From the NCBI GenBank assembly GCA_017521985.1, contig JAFXAZ010000073.1:1-36500 (forward strand): a stretch of 36,500 nucleotides of DNA. The letters are read 5' to 3'. This document shows positions 1 to 8,673 of the stretch, piece by piece (positions within the stretch are counted from its first letter, which is position 1; each line of letters starts with the position of its first letter). The position numbers were made by a program, and so were the translations under genes. This DNA is from Lachnospiraceae bacterium. GTDB taxonomy: Bacteria > Bacillota > Clostridia > Lachnospirales > Lachnospiraceae. Below the pieces are notes generated by a model. That model did no database searches. It had not been told where the DNA came from and saw only the letters and a list, made by a program, of their open reading frames with translations.

Positions 1-2
1 CC

Positions 3-872
3 CAGTCCAAGGAAGCCATGGGTGCTTTTATTTCGCAGATGAATCAAAAGGCCAGGGAATTACAGTGTTATAATACCTGGTTTATTACGCCTAATGGATT
101 GGACGGCACAGAGACCTTTTCTTCTGAGGAAGGTGTGGTGGAAGAGCGCTTTCACAGTACTACTGCAGCGGAGCTGGCAAGAATTATGAGTTATTGTATT
201 TTGCAGTCACCGAAGAAAGAGGAGTTTTTAAAAATAACCGGAACCTATTCTTATAATTTTACAGATATAGAAAAAACACGCAGCTTTGTGTGCAGTAATC
301 ATAATGCCTTTTTGAATATGATGGAAGGTGCCATCAGCGGAAAGACCGGGTATACGGGGCGTGCCGGTTATTGCTATGTAGGTGCTTTGGAACGAGACGG
401 CAGGTATTTTGTGGTGGCGCTGTTAAATTCCGGAGCTTATGGAAGCGGCAATAAGGGACGAAAGTGGCAGGATACTCGGAAGCTTATGAATTATGGCCTT
501 ACCTATTTTAAAATGCAGAGCATTTATGGAGGAAACACAAGCTCAGAGCCTGTTCTTATAAAGAATGCCAAGCCTGAAAGGGGAAGGTATTTTGAAGATA
601 TTTATGCAGAAACCGTGGTGGCAGGCGACAGACCGGTAAACATGCTTTTGGCAGACTGGGAAAAAGCAGAGGTGGTTCAGGAGCAGGTGTATGAACTGGT
701 GGCTCCGGTTCGTTCCGGTCAGAGTGTGGGCAAAGTGGAGGTTTTATTAAATGGAAGTGTGATTTCACATTATGATATTATATGTACGGAGGATGTTTTG
801 GCGAAAAAATTCGAAGATACGCTTAAGTATTTGCTTGATAAATTCCTTATTGTGAAAATAGATGAAAAATAA
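3..872 (+). CDS. D-alanyl-D-alanine carboxypeptidase (peptidase S11), 3' part
   Basis: This is the C-terminal part of a penicillin-binding D-Ala-D-Ala carboxypeptidase, which trims the terminal D-Ala from peptidoglycan stem peptides outside the membrane. The reading frame is already open at base 3 and reads QSKEAMGAF before the first ATG at 18, so the real start lies upstream of the window. The NTWFITPNGLDG segment and the third active-site box, GKTGYTGRAGY (KTG, around residue 110 counted from the ATG), identify the S11 family. The SxxK and SxN boxes must lie before the window. After the catalytic domain comes a beta-rich PBP5-type C-terminal domain, ending in the helix-like stretch FEDTLKYLLDKFLIV that could lie on the membrane. 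No clear terminator follows. The next operon has its own promoter at 908-935. Confidence 0.88.
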   Translation, partial: QSKEAMGAFISQMNQKARELQCYNTWFITPNGLDGTETFSSEEGVVEERFHSTTAAELARIMSYCILQSPKKEEFLKITGTYSYNFTDIEKTRSFVCSNHNAFLNMMEGAISGKTGYTGRAGYCYVGALERDGRYFVVALLNSGAYGSGNKGRKWQDTRKLMNYGLTYFKMQSIYGGNTSSEPVLIKNAKPERGRYFEDIYAETVVAGDRPVNMLLADWEKAEVVQEQVYELVAPVRSGQSVGKVEVLLNGSVISHYDIICTEDVLAKKFEDTLKYLLDKFLIVKIDEK

Positions 873-907
873 AGTAAAAATTTGGCTAAAAATTGCAAAA
901 TTACTGT

Positions 908-935
908 TTGAAAATGGAAAAATATGTGCTACAAT
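908..935 (+). promoter_or_regulatory. SigA-type promoter of the Na+-decarboxylase operon
   Basis: A -35 box TTGAAA (908-913) and a -10 box TACAAT (930-935) are 16 bp apart. A TG two bases before the -10 (927-928) gives an extended -10. It lies about 78 bp before the carboxyltransferase start and is the only good promoter in this gap. Confidence 0.7.
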
Positions 936-1012
936 AGTATCATGCGAAAGATTTTGATTTAACAAGGAATTCGCATAGATTGTTTTTAAAACATATACGT
1001 GGAGGGACTATA

Positions 1013-2440
1013 ATGAGTAATACTTCTAAAGCAAGTGAAAGAATTCATGCACTGCTTGACGACAATAGCTTCGTTGAAATCGGTGCCCTTGTGACAGCAA
1101 GAGCTACAGATTTTAACTTGGCAGAGAACCAGACTCCATCAGACGGTGTTGTTACCGGCTATGGCGTTATCGATGGCAACCTTGTTTATGTGTATAGCCA
1201 GGATGCATCTGTAATGAATGGTTCCGTAGGCGAAATGCATGCAAAGAAAATTACCAAGATTTATGACTTGGCTGGAAAGACAGGGGCACCTGTTATCGGT
1301 TTGATCGATTCTACAGGTTTAAGACTTCAGGAAGCAACCGATGCTTTAAATGCATTTGGTGAAATCTATATGAAGCAGACCTTGGCAAGCGGCGTTGTTC
1401 CACAGATTACAGCAGTATTTGGCAACTGTGGCGGCGGTTTAGCTATTATTCCTACCTTGACAGACTTTACTTTTATGGAAGCAAAGAATGCCAAGTTATT
1501 TGTAAATGCTCCAAACGCATTAGATGGCAACACGGTAGCAAAGTGTGACAGTGCATCTGCCGATTTCCATGCAAGTGAAAGCGGTATCGTGGATGTAGTA
1601 GCAGAAGAAACTGAGTTATTAGCAAAAATCAGAGAATTAGTTACATTACTTCCTGGCAACTTCGAAGAAGAAGCTTTGGCAGAATGTGAAGATGATTTAA
1701 ACAGAGCATGTGATGCACTTGTAAACTGCAAGGGTGACACAGCTATTGCATTGTCTCAGATTTCTGACAATGGTTTATTCTATGAAATCAAAGAAAAATA
1801 TGCTCCTGAAATGGTTACAGGCTTTATCAAATTAAACGGTATGACGGTTGGTGCAGTAGCAAACAGAACCGAGGTTTATGACGAAGAAGGCAATGTAGCA
1901 CAGAAGATGGATGCGGTACTTACTATTAAGGGATGCTACAAGGCAGCAGACTTCGTAAGATTCTGTGATGCGTTCAATATTCCTGTACTTACCCTTACCA
2001 ATGTAAAGGGCTATGAAGCTACTATCGGCAGTGAAAAGGGCATTGCAACAGCAGTTGCTAAGCTTACACATGCATTTGCAGATGCAACCGTACCAAAGGT
2101 AAATGTGGTTATCGGTGATGCATTCGGCAGTGCATACGTTGCTATGAACTCTAAGGCAATCGGTGCAGACATCGTTATGGCTTGGCCGGAAGCACAGATT
2201 GGTGCTATGGATGCTACTTTGGCAGCAAAGATTATGTATGATGGCAAGGATGCTGACACTATCAAGGCAAAGGCTTCTGAATACAAAGCTCTTCAGACTT
2301 CCGTACTCAGTGCAGCAAGACGTGGCTATGTAGACCACATTGTAGAGCCTGCTGATACCAGAAAATATGTAATCGGTGCTTTTGAAATGCTTTATGCAAA
2401 GGTGGAAAACCGTCCGGACAAAAAACACGGCACAGTATAA
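1013..2440 (+). CDS. Carboxyltransferase subunit, MmdA / transcarboxylase-12S type
   Basis: A 475-residue two-lobed crotonase-fold carboxyltransferase of the acyl-CoA carboxylase beta / methylmalonyl-CoA decarboxylase alpha type. The family moves a carboxyl group between an acyl-CoA and biotin. The N-terminal lobe has IDSTGLRLQEATDAL at the place where relatives carry DSGGARIQEG, followed by NCGGGLAIIP. The C-terminal lobe has GDAFGSAYVAMNSK and MAWPEAQIGAM, matching the family biotin/CoA pocket. The ATG at 1013 is preferred because GGAGGG at 1001-1006 precedes it; an in-frame ATG at 980 has no such site. It is the first gene of a five-gene operon that also supplies the biotin carrier it needs. 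The substrate is not certain: the altered N-lobe motif means methylmalonyl-CoA is only one possibility. Confidence 0.82.
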   Translation: MSNTSKASERIHALLDDNSFVEIGALVTARATDFNLAENQTPSDGVVTGYGVIDGNLVYVYSQDASVMNGSVGEMHAKKITKIYDLAGKTGAPVIGLIDSTGLRLQEATDALNAFGEIYMKQTLASGVVPQITAVFGNCGGGLAIIPTLTDFTFMEAKNAKLFVNAPNALDGNTVAKCDSASADFHASESGIVDVVAEETELLAKIRELVTLLPGNFEEEALAECEDDLNRACDALVNCKGDTAIALSQISDNGLFYEIKEKYAPEMVTGFIKLNGMTVGAVANRTEVYDEEGNVAQKMDAVLTIKGCYKAADFVRFCDAFNIPVLTLTNVKGYEATIGSEKGIATAVAKLTHAFADATVPKVNVVIGDAFGSAYVAMNSKAIGADIVMAWPEAQIGAMDATLAAKIMYDGKDADTIKAKASEYKALQTSVLSAARRGYVDHIVEPADTRKYVIGAFEMLYAKVENRPDKKHGTV

Positions 2441-2455
2441 GAAAGGTGAGATAGT

Positions 2456-3253
2456 ATGAAGAGATTTGTAGCGCTTCTTTGCATGCTCACTTGTGTTTTC
2501 AGCTTGACTGCCTGTGGTGGCGAGGAAACTGTAAATCAGTATCAGGCTGATAAACTGGCGGTTGCTGAGCAGTATGCAACAGACAGCATTATTCCGTTGA
2601 TGGAAGAGGCTTTGGCAAATGAGACCATTATGGACATTTATGCTCAGGGCGGTTACACAGCGGAAGAATGGGAAACCGTTATCGCAAACAGCTTTAGTGC
2701 TTCTGTAGAAGGCGATGCGTTCCTTAAGGCTTTAGAGTCTTTTGAGAATGCCCATGAGACCATGGGGGCTATCGTTTCTATCGATGATGTTAATTCTGCT
2801 GTAGATGATGAGACGATTATTGTTACCGTAGATGTAACAGGTGAAATAAAGAATGGTCAGGTTGAATTGATTTTCTCCAATGACTATTTTGCAGTATTAA
2901 AATCCTGCACATTAAACGTAGATGCTACTTTTGGCGAATTAATGACAAAGGCAGCTATGAACACATTACTCGGTATGGGTTCTGTATTTGCTGTGTTAAT
3001 CCTTATTATGTTTATCATCAGCTTGTTTGGCTATATTCCAAAGATTCAGGCTATGTTTGCTAAGAAAGCGGATAAGCCTGCAGCTCCTACACCTGCTCCG
3101 GTTGCAGCTGCACCAGTGGTTGAGGAAGCAGTAGAAGAAGCAGATGATTATGCATTAGTTGCGGTTATTGCAGCAGCGATTGCAGCTTATGAAGGCAAGA
3201 CAACTACCGATGGTTTTGTAGTAAGATCTATTAAGAAATCAAGAAGACGTTAA
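2456..3253 (+). CDS. OadG-like gamma subunit with lipoprotein ectodomain
   Basis: Probable membrane-assembly (gamma/delta) subunit of the Na+-translocating decarboxylase. The 265 residues begin with a lipoprotein signal (MKRFVALLC..., lipobox LTAC, lipidated Cys20). An exported domain of about 145 residues with no family I recognise follows, then one membrane helix at about 170-195 (MGSVFAVLILIMFIISLFGY). A Pro/Ala-rich linker leads to a short cytoplasmic tail with ALVAVIAAAIAAYEG and a basic end SIKKSRRR, which is the OadG-like signature. Ordinary OadG proteins are roughly 80-130 residues, so the lipidated outer domain is an addition. It starts 15 bp after the carboxyltransferase and runs into the biotin carrier gene. 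The OadG assignment rests on the helix plus tail and on gene order. Confidence 0.75.
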   Translation: MKRFVALLCMLTCVFSLTACGGEETVNQYQADKLAVAEQYATDSIIPLMEEALANETIMDIYAQGGYTAEEWETVIANSFSASVEGDAFLKALESFENAHETMGAIVSIDDVNSAVDDETIIVTVDVTGEIKNGQVELIFSNDYFAVLKSCTLNVDATFGELMTKAAMNTLLGMGSVFAVLILIMFIISLFGYIPKIQAMFAKKADKPAAPTPAPVAAAPVVEEAVEEADDYALVAVIAAAIAAYEGKTTTDGFVVRSIKKSRRR

Positions 3254-3273
3254 TCGATTTGGAGGAATTCAAG

Positions 3274-3660
3274 ATGAAAAATTATACAATTACAGTAAAT
3301 GGCGTAGCATATGACGTAGTAGTAGAAGAAAACGGCGCAGCAGGTGCAGTTGCTCCTGTAGCAGCAGCACCAAAGGCAGCTCCTGTAGCAGTTCCTAAAG
3401 CAGCTCCTGCTCCGGCAGCACCAAAGGCAGCAGCAGGTGCAGCAGGCAGCATTAAGGTAGAAGCAGGCGCAGCAGGCAAGATTTTCAAGATTGAAGCTAA
3501 GGTTGGACAGGCTGTTAAGAAGGGCGATGCAGTAGTTATTCTGGAAGCTATGAAGATGGAAATTCCGGTAGTTGCTCCGGAAGACGGTACCGTAGCATCT
3601 ATCGACGTAGCAGTAGGCGATGCAGTAGAAGCAGGCGCAGTTCTTGCAACATTAAACTAA
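3274..3660 (+). CDS. Biotin carboxyl carrier protein of the decarboxylase
   Basis: A 128-residue biotin carrier, equivalent to MmdC or the 1.3S transcarboxylase subunit. It shuttles carboxybiotin between the carboxyltransferases and the membrane subunit. The N-terminus (KNYTITVNGVAYDVVVEE) is a small beta segment. An Ala/Pro/Lys-rich flexible linker covers about residues 25-60. The C-terminal biotinyl domain has VILEAMKMEIPV, with the biotin-accepting lysine at position 94. Length and layout are normal for a free carrier. ATG 3274 is chosen because GGAGGA at 3261-3266 precedes it. Since neither carboxyltransferase in the operon carries a biotin domain, this protein probably serves both. Confidence 0.93.
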   Translation: MKNYTITVNGVAYDVVVEENGAAGAVAPVAAAPKAAPVAVPKAAPAPAAPKAAAGAAGSIKVEAGAAGKIFKIEAKVGQAVKKGDAVVILEAMKMEIPVVAPEDGTVASIDVAVGDAVEAGAVLATLN

Positions 3661-3701
3661 TTTAGAGAGTTTGAGAATCAATAATCTAACGAGGTGTTAA
3701 T

Positions 3702-4829
3702 ATGGATTATATTATGACTACACTCGACAACCTGATTCATCAGACTGCCTTCTTCAACTTAGAAGTTGGCAACTACATTATGATTGTTGTTGCGTGTGTA
3801 TTCCTTTACTTAGCGATTGCTAAGGAATATGAGCCACTGCTTTTAGTACCGATTGCATTCGGTATGCTGCTTGTTAATATTTATCCGGATATTATGGCAG
3901 AGGGCGGTTTGCTTCATTATTTTTACTTATTAGATGAGTGGGCAATTTTACCTTCCCTTATTTTCATGGGTGTAGGTGCCATGACTGACTTTGGTCCGCT
4001 TATCGCTAACCCTAAGAGTTTCTTACTTGGTGCATCTGCACAGTTTGGTATTTTTGCAGCATACTTTGGCGCTATCGCATTAGGCTTTAATGATATGGCA
4101 GCGGCAGCAATTTCCATTATTGGTGGTGCAGATGGTCCTACCTCTATCTTCCTTGCAAGTAAGCTTGGACAGACAGCATTGCTTGGACCTATCGCGGTAG
4201 CGGCATATTCTTATATGTCACTGGTTCCGATTATTCAGCCTCCAATTATGAGACTTTTGACCACAGAAGAAGAACGTAAAATCAAAATGGGTCAGCTTCG
4301 TCCTGTATCCAAATTAGAAAAGATTTTATTCCCTGTTATCGTTACTATCGTAGTAAGCTTAATCCTTCCTACAACAGCTCCGTTGGTAGGTATGTTAATG
4401 CTTGGTAACTTATTCAGAGAATCCGGTGTTGTTCGTCAGCTTACAGACACAGCAAGCAATGCCCTTATGTATATCGTAGTTATCTTACTGGGTACATCCG
4501 TAGGTGCTACTACAAGTGCTGAAGCGTTCTTGAATTGGAGTACCATTAAAATTGTTGTTTTAGGTTTGGTTGCGTTTGCATTTGGTACTGCAGCAGGTGT
4601 AGTATTTGGTAAGATTATGTGTAAGATGACCGGCGGTAAGATTAATCCGCTTATCGGTTCCGCGGGTGTATCTGCTGTACCAATGGCAGCACGTGTATCT
4701 CAGAAGGTTGGTGCAGAATCAGACCCTACAAACTTCCTCTTAATGCATGCTATGGGTCCTAACGTAGCAGGTGTTATCGGTACTGCAGTAGCAGCCGGTA
4801 CATTTATGGCCATCTTCGGAGTGTTCTAA
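3702..4829 (+). CDS. oadB: Na+-translocating decarboxylase beta subunit
   Basis: A 375-residue polytopic membrane protein of the OadB/MmdB/GcdB family, which decarboxylates carboxybiotin and uses the energy to export Na+. Hydrophobic helices run throughout. The signature [17 protein letters not shown] (about residues 138-154) contains the conserved Asp of the ion site, and a second conserved polar region, [19 protein letters not shown], lies near the C-terminus, as expected for the family. GAGGTG at 3691-3696 sets the start at 3702. It follows the biotin carrier by 41 bp and precedes the 5S-type subunit by 53 bp. The symbol marks the family; which acid is decarboxylated depends on the partner subunits. 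Confidence 0.93.
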   Translation: MDYIMTTLDNLIHQTAFFNLEVGNYIMIVVACVFLYLAIAKEYEPLLLVPIAFGMLLVNIYPDIMAEGGLLHYFYLLDEWAILPSLIFMGVGAMTDFGPLIANPKSFLLGASAQFGIFAAYFGAIALGFNDMAAAAISIIGGADGPTSIFLASKLGQTALLGPIAVAAYSYMSLVPIIQPPIMRLLTTEEERKIKMGQLRPVSKLEKILFPVIVTIVVSLILPTTAPLVGMLMLGNLFRESGVVRQLTDTASNALMYIVVILLGTSVGATTSAEAFLNWSTIKIVVLGLVAFAFGTAAGVVFGKIMCKMTGGKINPLIGSAGVSAVPMAARVSQKVGAESDPTNFLLMHAMGPNVAGVIGTAVAAGTFMAIFGVF

Positions 4830-4882
4830 GGAATCGTGGCAAAGAAAAGTTTGTTTATTGATATTATTTGGAGGATATAAAA

Positions 4883-6310
4883 ATGGCAGAACAGGTTAAA
4901 AAACCTATTAAAATTACCGAAACAATTTTACGTGATGCACATCAGTCTTTGATTGCAACAAGAATGCCTACCGATTTCATGCTTCCTATTTTAGAGAAGA
5001 TGGACAAGGTTGGTTACCATTCCGTTGAGTGCTGGGGCGGCGCTACATTCGATGCTTCCCTTCGTTTCTTAAAGGAAGATCCATGGGACAGACTTCGCAA
5101 GATTCGCGAAGGTATGAAGAACACACAGTTACAGATGTTGTTCCGTGGCCAAAATATTTTAGGTTACAGACCATACGCAGACGATGTAGTAGAATATTTC
5201 GTACAGAAGTCTGTTGCAAATGGTATTGATATTATTCGTATTTTCGACTGTTTAAATGACCTTCGTAACTTACAGGCAGCTGTAAATGCTACCAACAAGA
5301 TTAAGACACAGGAAGGCAGAGGCCATGCTCAGATCGCTTTATCCTACACACTCGGTGATGCTTATACATTAGAGTACTGGATGGATATGGCAAAGAAAAT
5401 CGAAGAGATGGGTGCAGACTCTATCTGTATTAAGGATATGGCAGGTTTATTAGTTCCTTACAAGGCAACAGAAATGATTACTGCTATGAAGTCTGTTACA
5501 AACTTACCAATCCAGTTACATACACACTATACATCCGGTGTAGCTAGTATGACATACTTAAAGGCTGTAGAAGCCGGTGTTGACGTAATCGATACCGCTA
5601 TGAGCCCATTTGCACTGGGTACTTCCCAGCCTGCAACAGAAGTTATGGTTGAGACCTTCAGAGGTACTGAGTACGATACCGGTTTTGATCAGAACTTACT
5701 TGCTGAAATCGCTGATTACTTCCGTCCATACAGAGATGAGTGCCTGGCAAACGGCTTACTCAATCCAAAGGTTATGGGTGTTGATATTAAGACACTTCTT
5801 TATCAGGTACCGGGCGGTATGTTATCCAACATGGTTAGCCAGTTAAAGGAACAGAACGCAGAAGATAAGTATTACGACGTATTAAAGGAAATTCCGGAAG
5901 TACGTAAAGACTTGGGTGAGCCACCACTTGTAACACCATCTTCTCAGATCGTTGGTACACAGGCTGTATTTAACGTACTCTTAGGTGAAAGATACAAGAT
6001 GGCTACTAAGGAAACAAAGGCTGTTCTTCGTGGCGAATACGGTCAGACCGTTAAGCCAATGAATCAGGAAGTTATCGATAAGGTTATTCCAGGTGAAGAA
6101 AGAATTACCTGCCGTTATGCAGACTTAATTGCTCCGGAACTTGACAAGCTTGAAAAAGAAGTTGAAATGTGGAAGCAGCAGGATGAAGACGTATTGTCTT
6201 ACGCTTTATTCCCACAGGTTGCTACAGACTTCTTCAAGTATCGTCAGGCACAGCAGGAAAAAGTTGATATGACTGTTTCCGATACAAAGAACGGTGCATA
6301 TCCGGTATAA
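4883..6310 (+). CDS. Oxaloacetate decarboxylase / transcarboxylase 5S-type alpha subunit without biotin domain
   Basis: A 475-residue carboxyltransferase of the pyruvate/oxaloacetate type, which moves carboxyl between oxaloacetate (or pyruvate) and biotin in a metal-dependent TIM barrel. Visible landmarks are ETILRDAHQSL near the N-terminus (metal Asp), the carbamylated-lysine box CIKDMAGLL around residue 180, and the metal histidines in LHTHYTSG. The PYC-OADA helical region follows. The protein ends at NGAYPV with no EAMKM box, so it lacks the fused biotin domain of classical OadA and resembles PycB or the 5S subunit of propionibacterial transcarboxylase. ATG 4883 has GGAGGA at 4870-4875; the in-frame TTG at 4868 overlaps that site. 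It is last in the operon, before a strong terminator. Confidence 0.9.
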   Translation: MAEQVKKPIKITETILRDAHQSLIATRMPTDFMLPILEKMDKVGYHSVECWGGATFDASLRFLKEDPWDRLRKIREGMKNTQLQMLFRGQNILGYRPYADDVVEYFVQKSVANGIDIIRIFDCLNDLRNLQAAVNATNKIKTQEGRGHAQIALSYTLGDAYTLEYWMDMAKKIEEMGADSICIKDMAGLLVPYKATEMITAMKSVTNLPIQLHTHYTSGVASMTYLKAVEAGVDVIDTAMSPFALGTSQPATEVMVETFRGTEYDTGFDQNLLAEIADYFRPYRDECLANGLLNPKVMGVDIKTLLYQVPGGMLSNMVSQLKEQNAEDKYYDVLKEIPEVRKDLGEPPLVTPSSQIVGTQAVFNVLLGERYKMATKETKAVLRGEYGQTVKPMNQEVIDKVIPGEERITCRYADLIAPELDKLEKEVEMWKQQDEDVLSYALFPQVATDFFKYRQAQQEKVDMTVSDTKNGAYPV

Positions 6311-6323
6311 TATTTTAGACTTT

Positions 6324-6354
6324 AAACCCATGGGCTTAGGCCTATGGGTTTTTT
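6324..6354 (+). terminator. Rho-independent terminator after the decarboxylase operon
   Basis: AAACCCATGGGC (6324-6335) pairs with GGCCTATGGGTTT (6339-6351) with one G-T wobble, followed by a run of T. It closes the operon 14 bp after the 5S-type gene. Confidence 0.88.
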
Positions 6355-6376
6355 GAATATGCGGTCTTTTTCTCAC

Positions 6377-6405
6377 TTGAATGATACAAATGGTTATGCT
6401 ATACT
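6377..6405 (+). promoter_or_regulatory. SigA-type promoter of the rpiR-cmk-ispH operon
   Basis: TTGAAT (6377-6382) and TATACT (6400-6405) are 17 bp apart, with an extended -10 TG at 6397-6398. It lies about 34 bp before the regulator start. Confidence 0.75.
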
Positions 6406-6438
6406 ATTCTATATATGCGATAATTGGAGGAGCAAACC

Positions 6439-7362
6439 GTGAAAACTGAGCAAAACATTATGGAACTCATTTTGACCCGGAGGGACAAGCTGAGTAAAGG
6501 TCATAAAAAAATTGCAGAATATATTTTGGAGCATGGCGAGGATGCCACCTTTATGACTGCCGCCGAGCTTGGGAAGGCTTTGGAAATTTCCGAGTCTACG
6601 GTTGTTCGTTTTGCTGACAAATTAGGATTAAAAGGATATCCGGAGCTGCAGGAGAAGCTGCAGGAGTGGACCAGAAATAAATTACAGAACGTTACTGTGC
6701 CGGAATTTTCTGCAAAGACTATGGACCATTGGGGCGTAATTGCCACGGTATTACAGTCTGATATGCAAAAAATTCATGATACCCTTGAAGCTCTTTCCGA
6801 GGAAACGTTTGCTGTTGCAGTAGATGCTATTCTTGATGCGAAGCATGTTTATATTGTGGGTCTTCGAAATAGTGCACCCCTTGCCTCCTTCTTTTATTTT
6901 TACTTAAATATGATTCGTCGGGATGTTATTTTGTTGGATACCACTTCCTCTACAGAAATGTTTGAGCAAATGATTCGAATTGATGAAGAAGACGTTTTTG
7001 TTGGCATCTCTTTTCCAAGATATTCTATGCGTACATTGAAAGCAATGGAATTTGCAAGAGATAGAAGAGCGCGTGTTATTGCCATTACAGACTCTGTTCA
7101 TTCTCCTATGAATATGTATACCAGTTTACAGTTGCTTGCTAAAAGTGAATTAAATGGTGTTGCAGATTCTTTAGTAGCACCGTTTAGTTTGTTAAATGCT
7201 TTGATTGTAGCAATGTGTCTCAAAAATCCGGATCAGGTAAAGGATGAACTTAAAAATCTGGAGGATGTTTGGAGTAATTATCAGGTTTACGCACATGATG
7301 AAATTAATTATTTAAATAAGGATGTGTCCATGAGTCCAAGGATGCGCAAGGAATATGAGTAA
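6439..7362 (+). CDS. MurR/RpiR family transcriptional regulator
   Basis: A 307-residue sugar-sensing regulator. The N-terminal HTH of the RpiR type is visible at about residues 10-75: KGHKKIAEYILE, then AAELGKALEISESTVVRFADKLG. The C-terminal SIS (sugar isomerase) domain runs from about 120 to 260: HVYIVGLRNSAPLASFFYFYL, then VGISFPRYSMRTLKAMEFA. In the family, SIS binds a phosphosugar and changes DNA binding. I choose the GTG at 6439 because GGAGGAG (6426-6432) ends six bases before it; an in-frame ATG at 6460 is the alternative. Its stop overlaps the next gene by 8 bp, so it is translationally coupled to a flavoprotein and probably to cmk-ispH. The ligand cannot be read from the sequence. 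Confidence 0.88.
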   Translation: MKTEQNIMELILTRRDKLSKGHKKIAEYILEHGEDATFMTAAELGKALEISESTVVRFADKLGLKGYPELQEKLQEWTRNKLQNVTVPEFSAKTMDHWGVIATVLQSDMQKIHDTLEALSEETFAVAVDAILDAKHVYIVGLRNSAPLASFFYFYLNMIRRDVILLDTTSSTEMFEQMIRIDEEDVFVGISFPRYSMRTLKAMEFARDRRARVIAITDSVHSPMNMYTSLQLLAKSELNGVADSLVAPFSLLNALIVAMCLKNPDQVKDELKNLEDVWSNYQVYAHDEINYLNKDVSMSPRMRKEYE

Positions 7363-8629
7363 ATGTATTGTAGTTGGTGGCGGTGCGGCAGGAATGCTTG
7401 CAGCATATAGTGCTGCGGCGCATGGCCATCAGGTGATTTTATTAGAAAAAAATGAAAAATTAGGCAAAAAAGTTTATATCACCGGCAAGGGCAGATGCAA
7501 CGTGACAAATGCCTGTGATGTGGAGGATTTGTTTAAGAATATTATATCTAATCCGAAGTTTATGTATAGCAGTATCTATAGCTTTGATAATCAGGCTGTT
7601 GTGGATTTGCTGACAGAGTACGGATGTGCTACCAAGGTGGAGCGTGGCGACAGAGTATTCCCTGTAAGTGACCGTTCTTCCGATGTTATTTTTGCATTGA
7701 CAAGAGCGTTAAAGGATAAAGGGGTGGATATCAGGCTGCATACAGAGGTGGCAGAGATTTGCATGAAAGCCGAACAGGATGCATGCAAGGATGCGGTTTC
7801 AGACAGAGGCGGGAAACCGCGTGTGACCGGTGTGAAGACGTCGAAGGGGGAAGTGATCAAAGCGGATGCCGTTATTGTGTGTACCGGCGGCATATCATAT
7901 CCTTCTACCGGCTCTGCCGGAGACGGTTATCGGTTTGCTGAAGAGGCAGGTATGGCAGTGGTAGAGCCAAAGCCGGCGCTGGTTCCTTTGGAGTGTAAGG
8001 AATTATGGTGCGAAGAATTAATGGGCCTGTCTTTACGAAACGTACAGGTAACCATATTAGACGGCAAGAAAAAAGTATTTCAGGAATTTGGCGAGATGCT
8101 GTTTACCCATTTTGGCGTGACAGGTCCGCTTATTTTATCTGCAAGCAGCCATTATGTGAAGAAATATTACGGCAAAGAGCTTCCGTTATATATTGATCTG
8201 AAGCCGGCGCTTACCACGGAGCAGCTTGATAAGCGTGTGCTTCGTGATTTTGAGGAAAATATCAATAAACAGTTTAAAAATGCGGTGAATGGACTGTTTC
8301 CGGGCAAATTAGTGCCCGTTATGGTGGCTTTGTCCGGTATTGATCCGGATAAAAAGGTCAACGAAATCAGTAAAGAAGAACGTCAGCAGTTTGTACATTT
8401 GATTAAGAATTTGCCGCTTACCATTACCGGAACCAGAAGCTTTGTGGAGGCAATTATTACACAGGGCGGTGTTAAGGTAAAAGATGTGAATCCTTCTACC
8501 ATGGAGTCCAAGACGGTAAAGGGGCTTTACTTCGCAGGAGAGGTGTTAGATGTGGACGCAGTGACGGGAGGATTTAATTTGCAGGTTGCCTGGTCAACCG
8601 GATATCTTGCCGGAATGAGTGTGGAATAA
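7355..8629 (+). CDS. NAD(P)/FAD-dependent oxidoreductase, HI0933 family
   Basis: A 424-residue flavoprotein of the HI0933/YhiN family (also annotated BaiN-like). The N-terminus has the dinucleotide fold VVGGGAAGMLAAYSAAAHG followed by LLEKNEKLGKKVYITGKGRCN, the family signature. A second FAD contact is seen as VIVCTGGISYPSTGS around 170-185. The C-terminal GGVKVKDVNPSTMESK and LYFAGEVLDVDAVTGGFNLQ complete the FAD site. Length is typical. The physiological role of the family is poorly known; bile-acid reduction has been reported for one member, but that cannot be inferred here. It starts inside the end of the regulator gene (8-bp overlap) and is followed by cmk after 44 bp. Confidence 0.9.
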   Translation: MSKCIVVGGGAAGMLAAYSAAAHGHQVILLEKNEKLGKKVYITGKGRCNVTNACDVEDLFKNIISNPKFMYSSIYSFDNQAVVDLLTEYGCATKVERGDRVFPVSDRSSDVIFALTRALKDKGVDIRLHTEVAEICMKAEQDACKDAVSDRGGKPRVTGVKTSKGEVIKADAVIVCTGGISYPSTGSAGDGYRFAEEAGMAVVEPKPALVPLECKELWCEELMGLSLRNVQVTILDGKKKVFQEFGEMLFTHFGVTGPLILSASSHYVKKYYGKELPLYIDLKPALTTEQLDKRVLRDFEENINKQFKNAVNGLFPGKLVPVMVALSGIDPDKKVNEISKEERQQFVHLIKNLPLTITGTRSFVEAIITQGGVKVKDVNPSTMESKTVKGLYFAGEVLDVDAVTGGFNLQVAWSTGYLAGMSVE

Positions 8630-8673
8630 AAAGACTAAAATAGACGAAATATAAACAACATGAGGAGACCAAT

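Noticed and set aside
1832-2428. Long minus-strand frame (198 codons) rich in Cys and Ser opposite the 12S-type carboxyltransferase gene
   Set aside because: It is antisense to a gene with clear family motifs, has no ribosome site, and its composition is what the reverse of that coding sequence gives.
3282-3488. Minus-strand Ala/Gly-rich frame opposite the biotin carrier
   Set aside because: It mirrors the Ala/Pro-rich linker codons of the carrier gene and has no independent signal.
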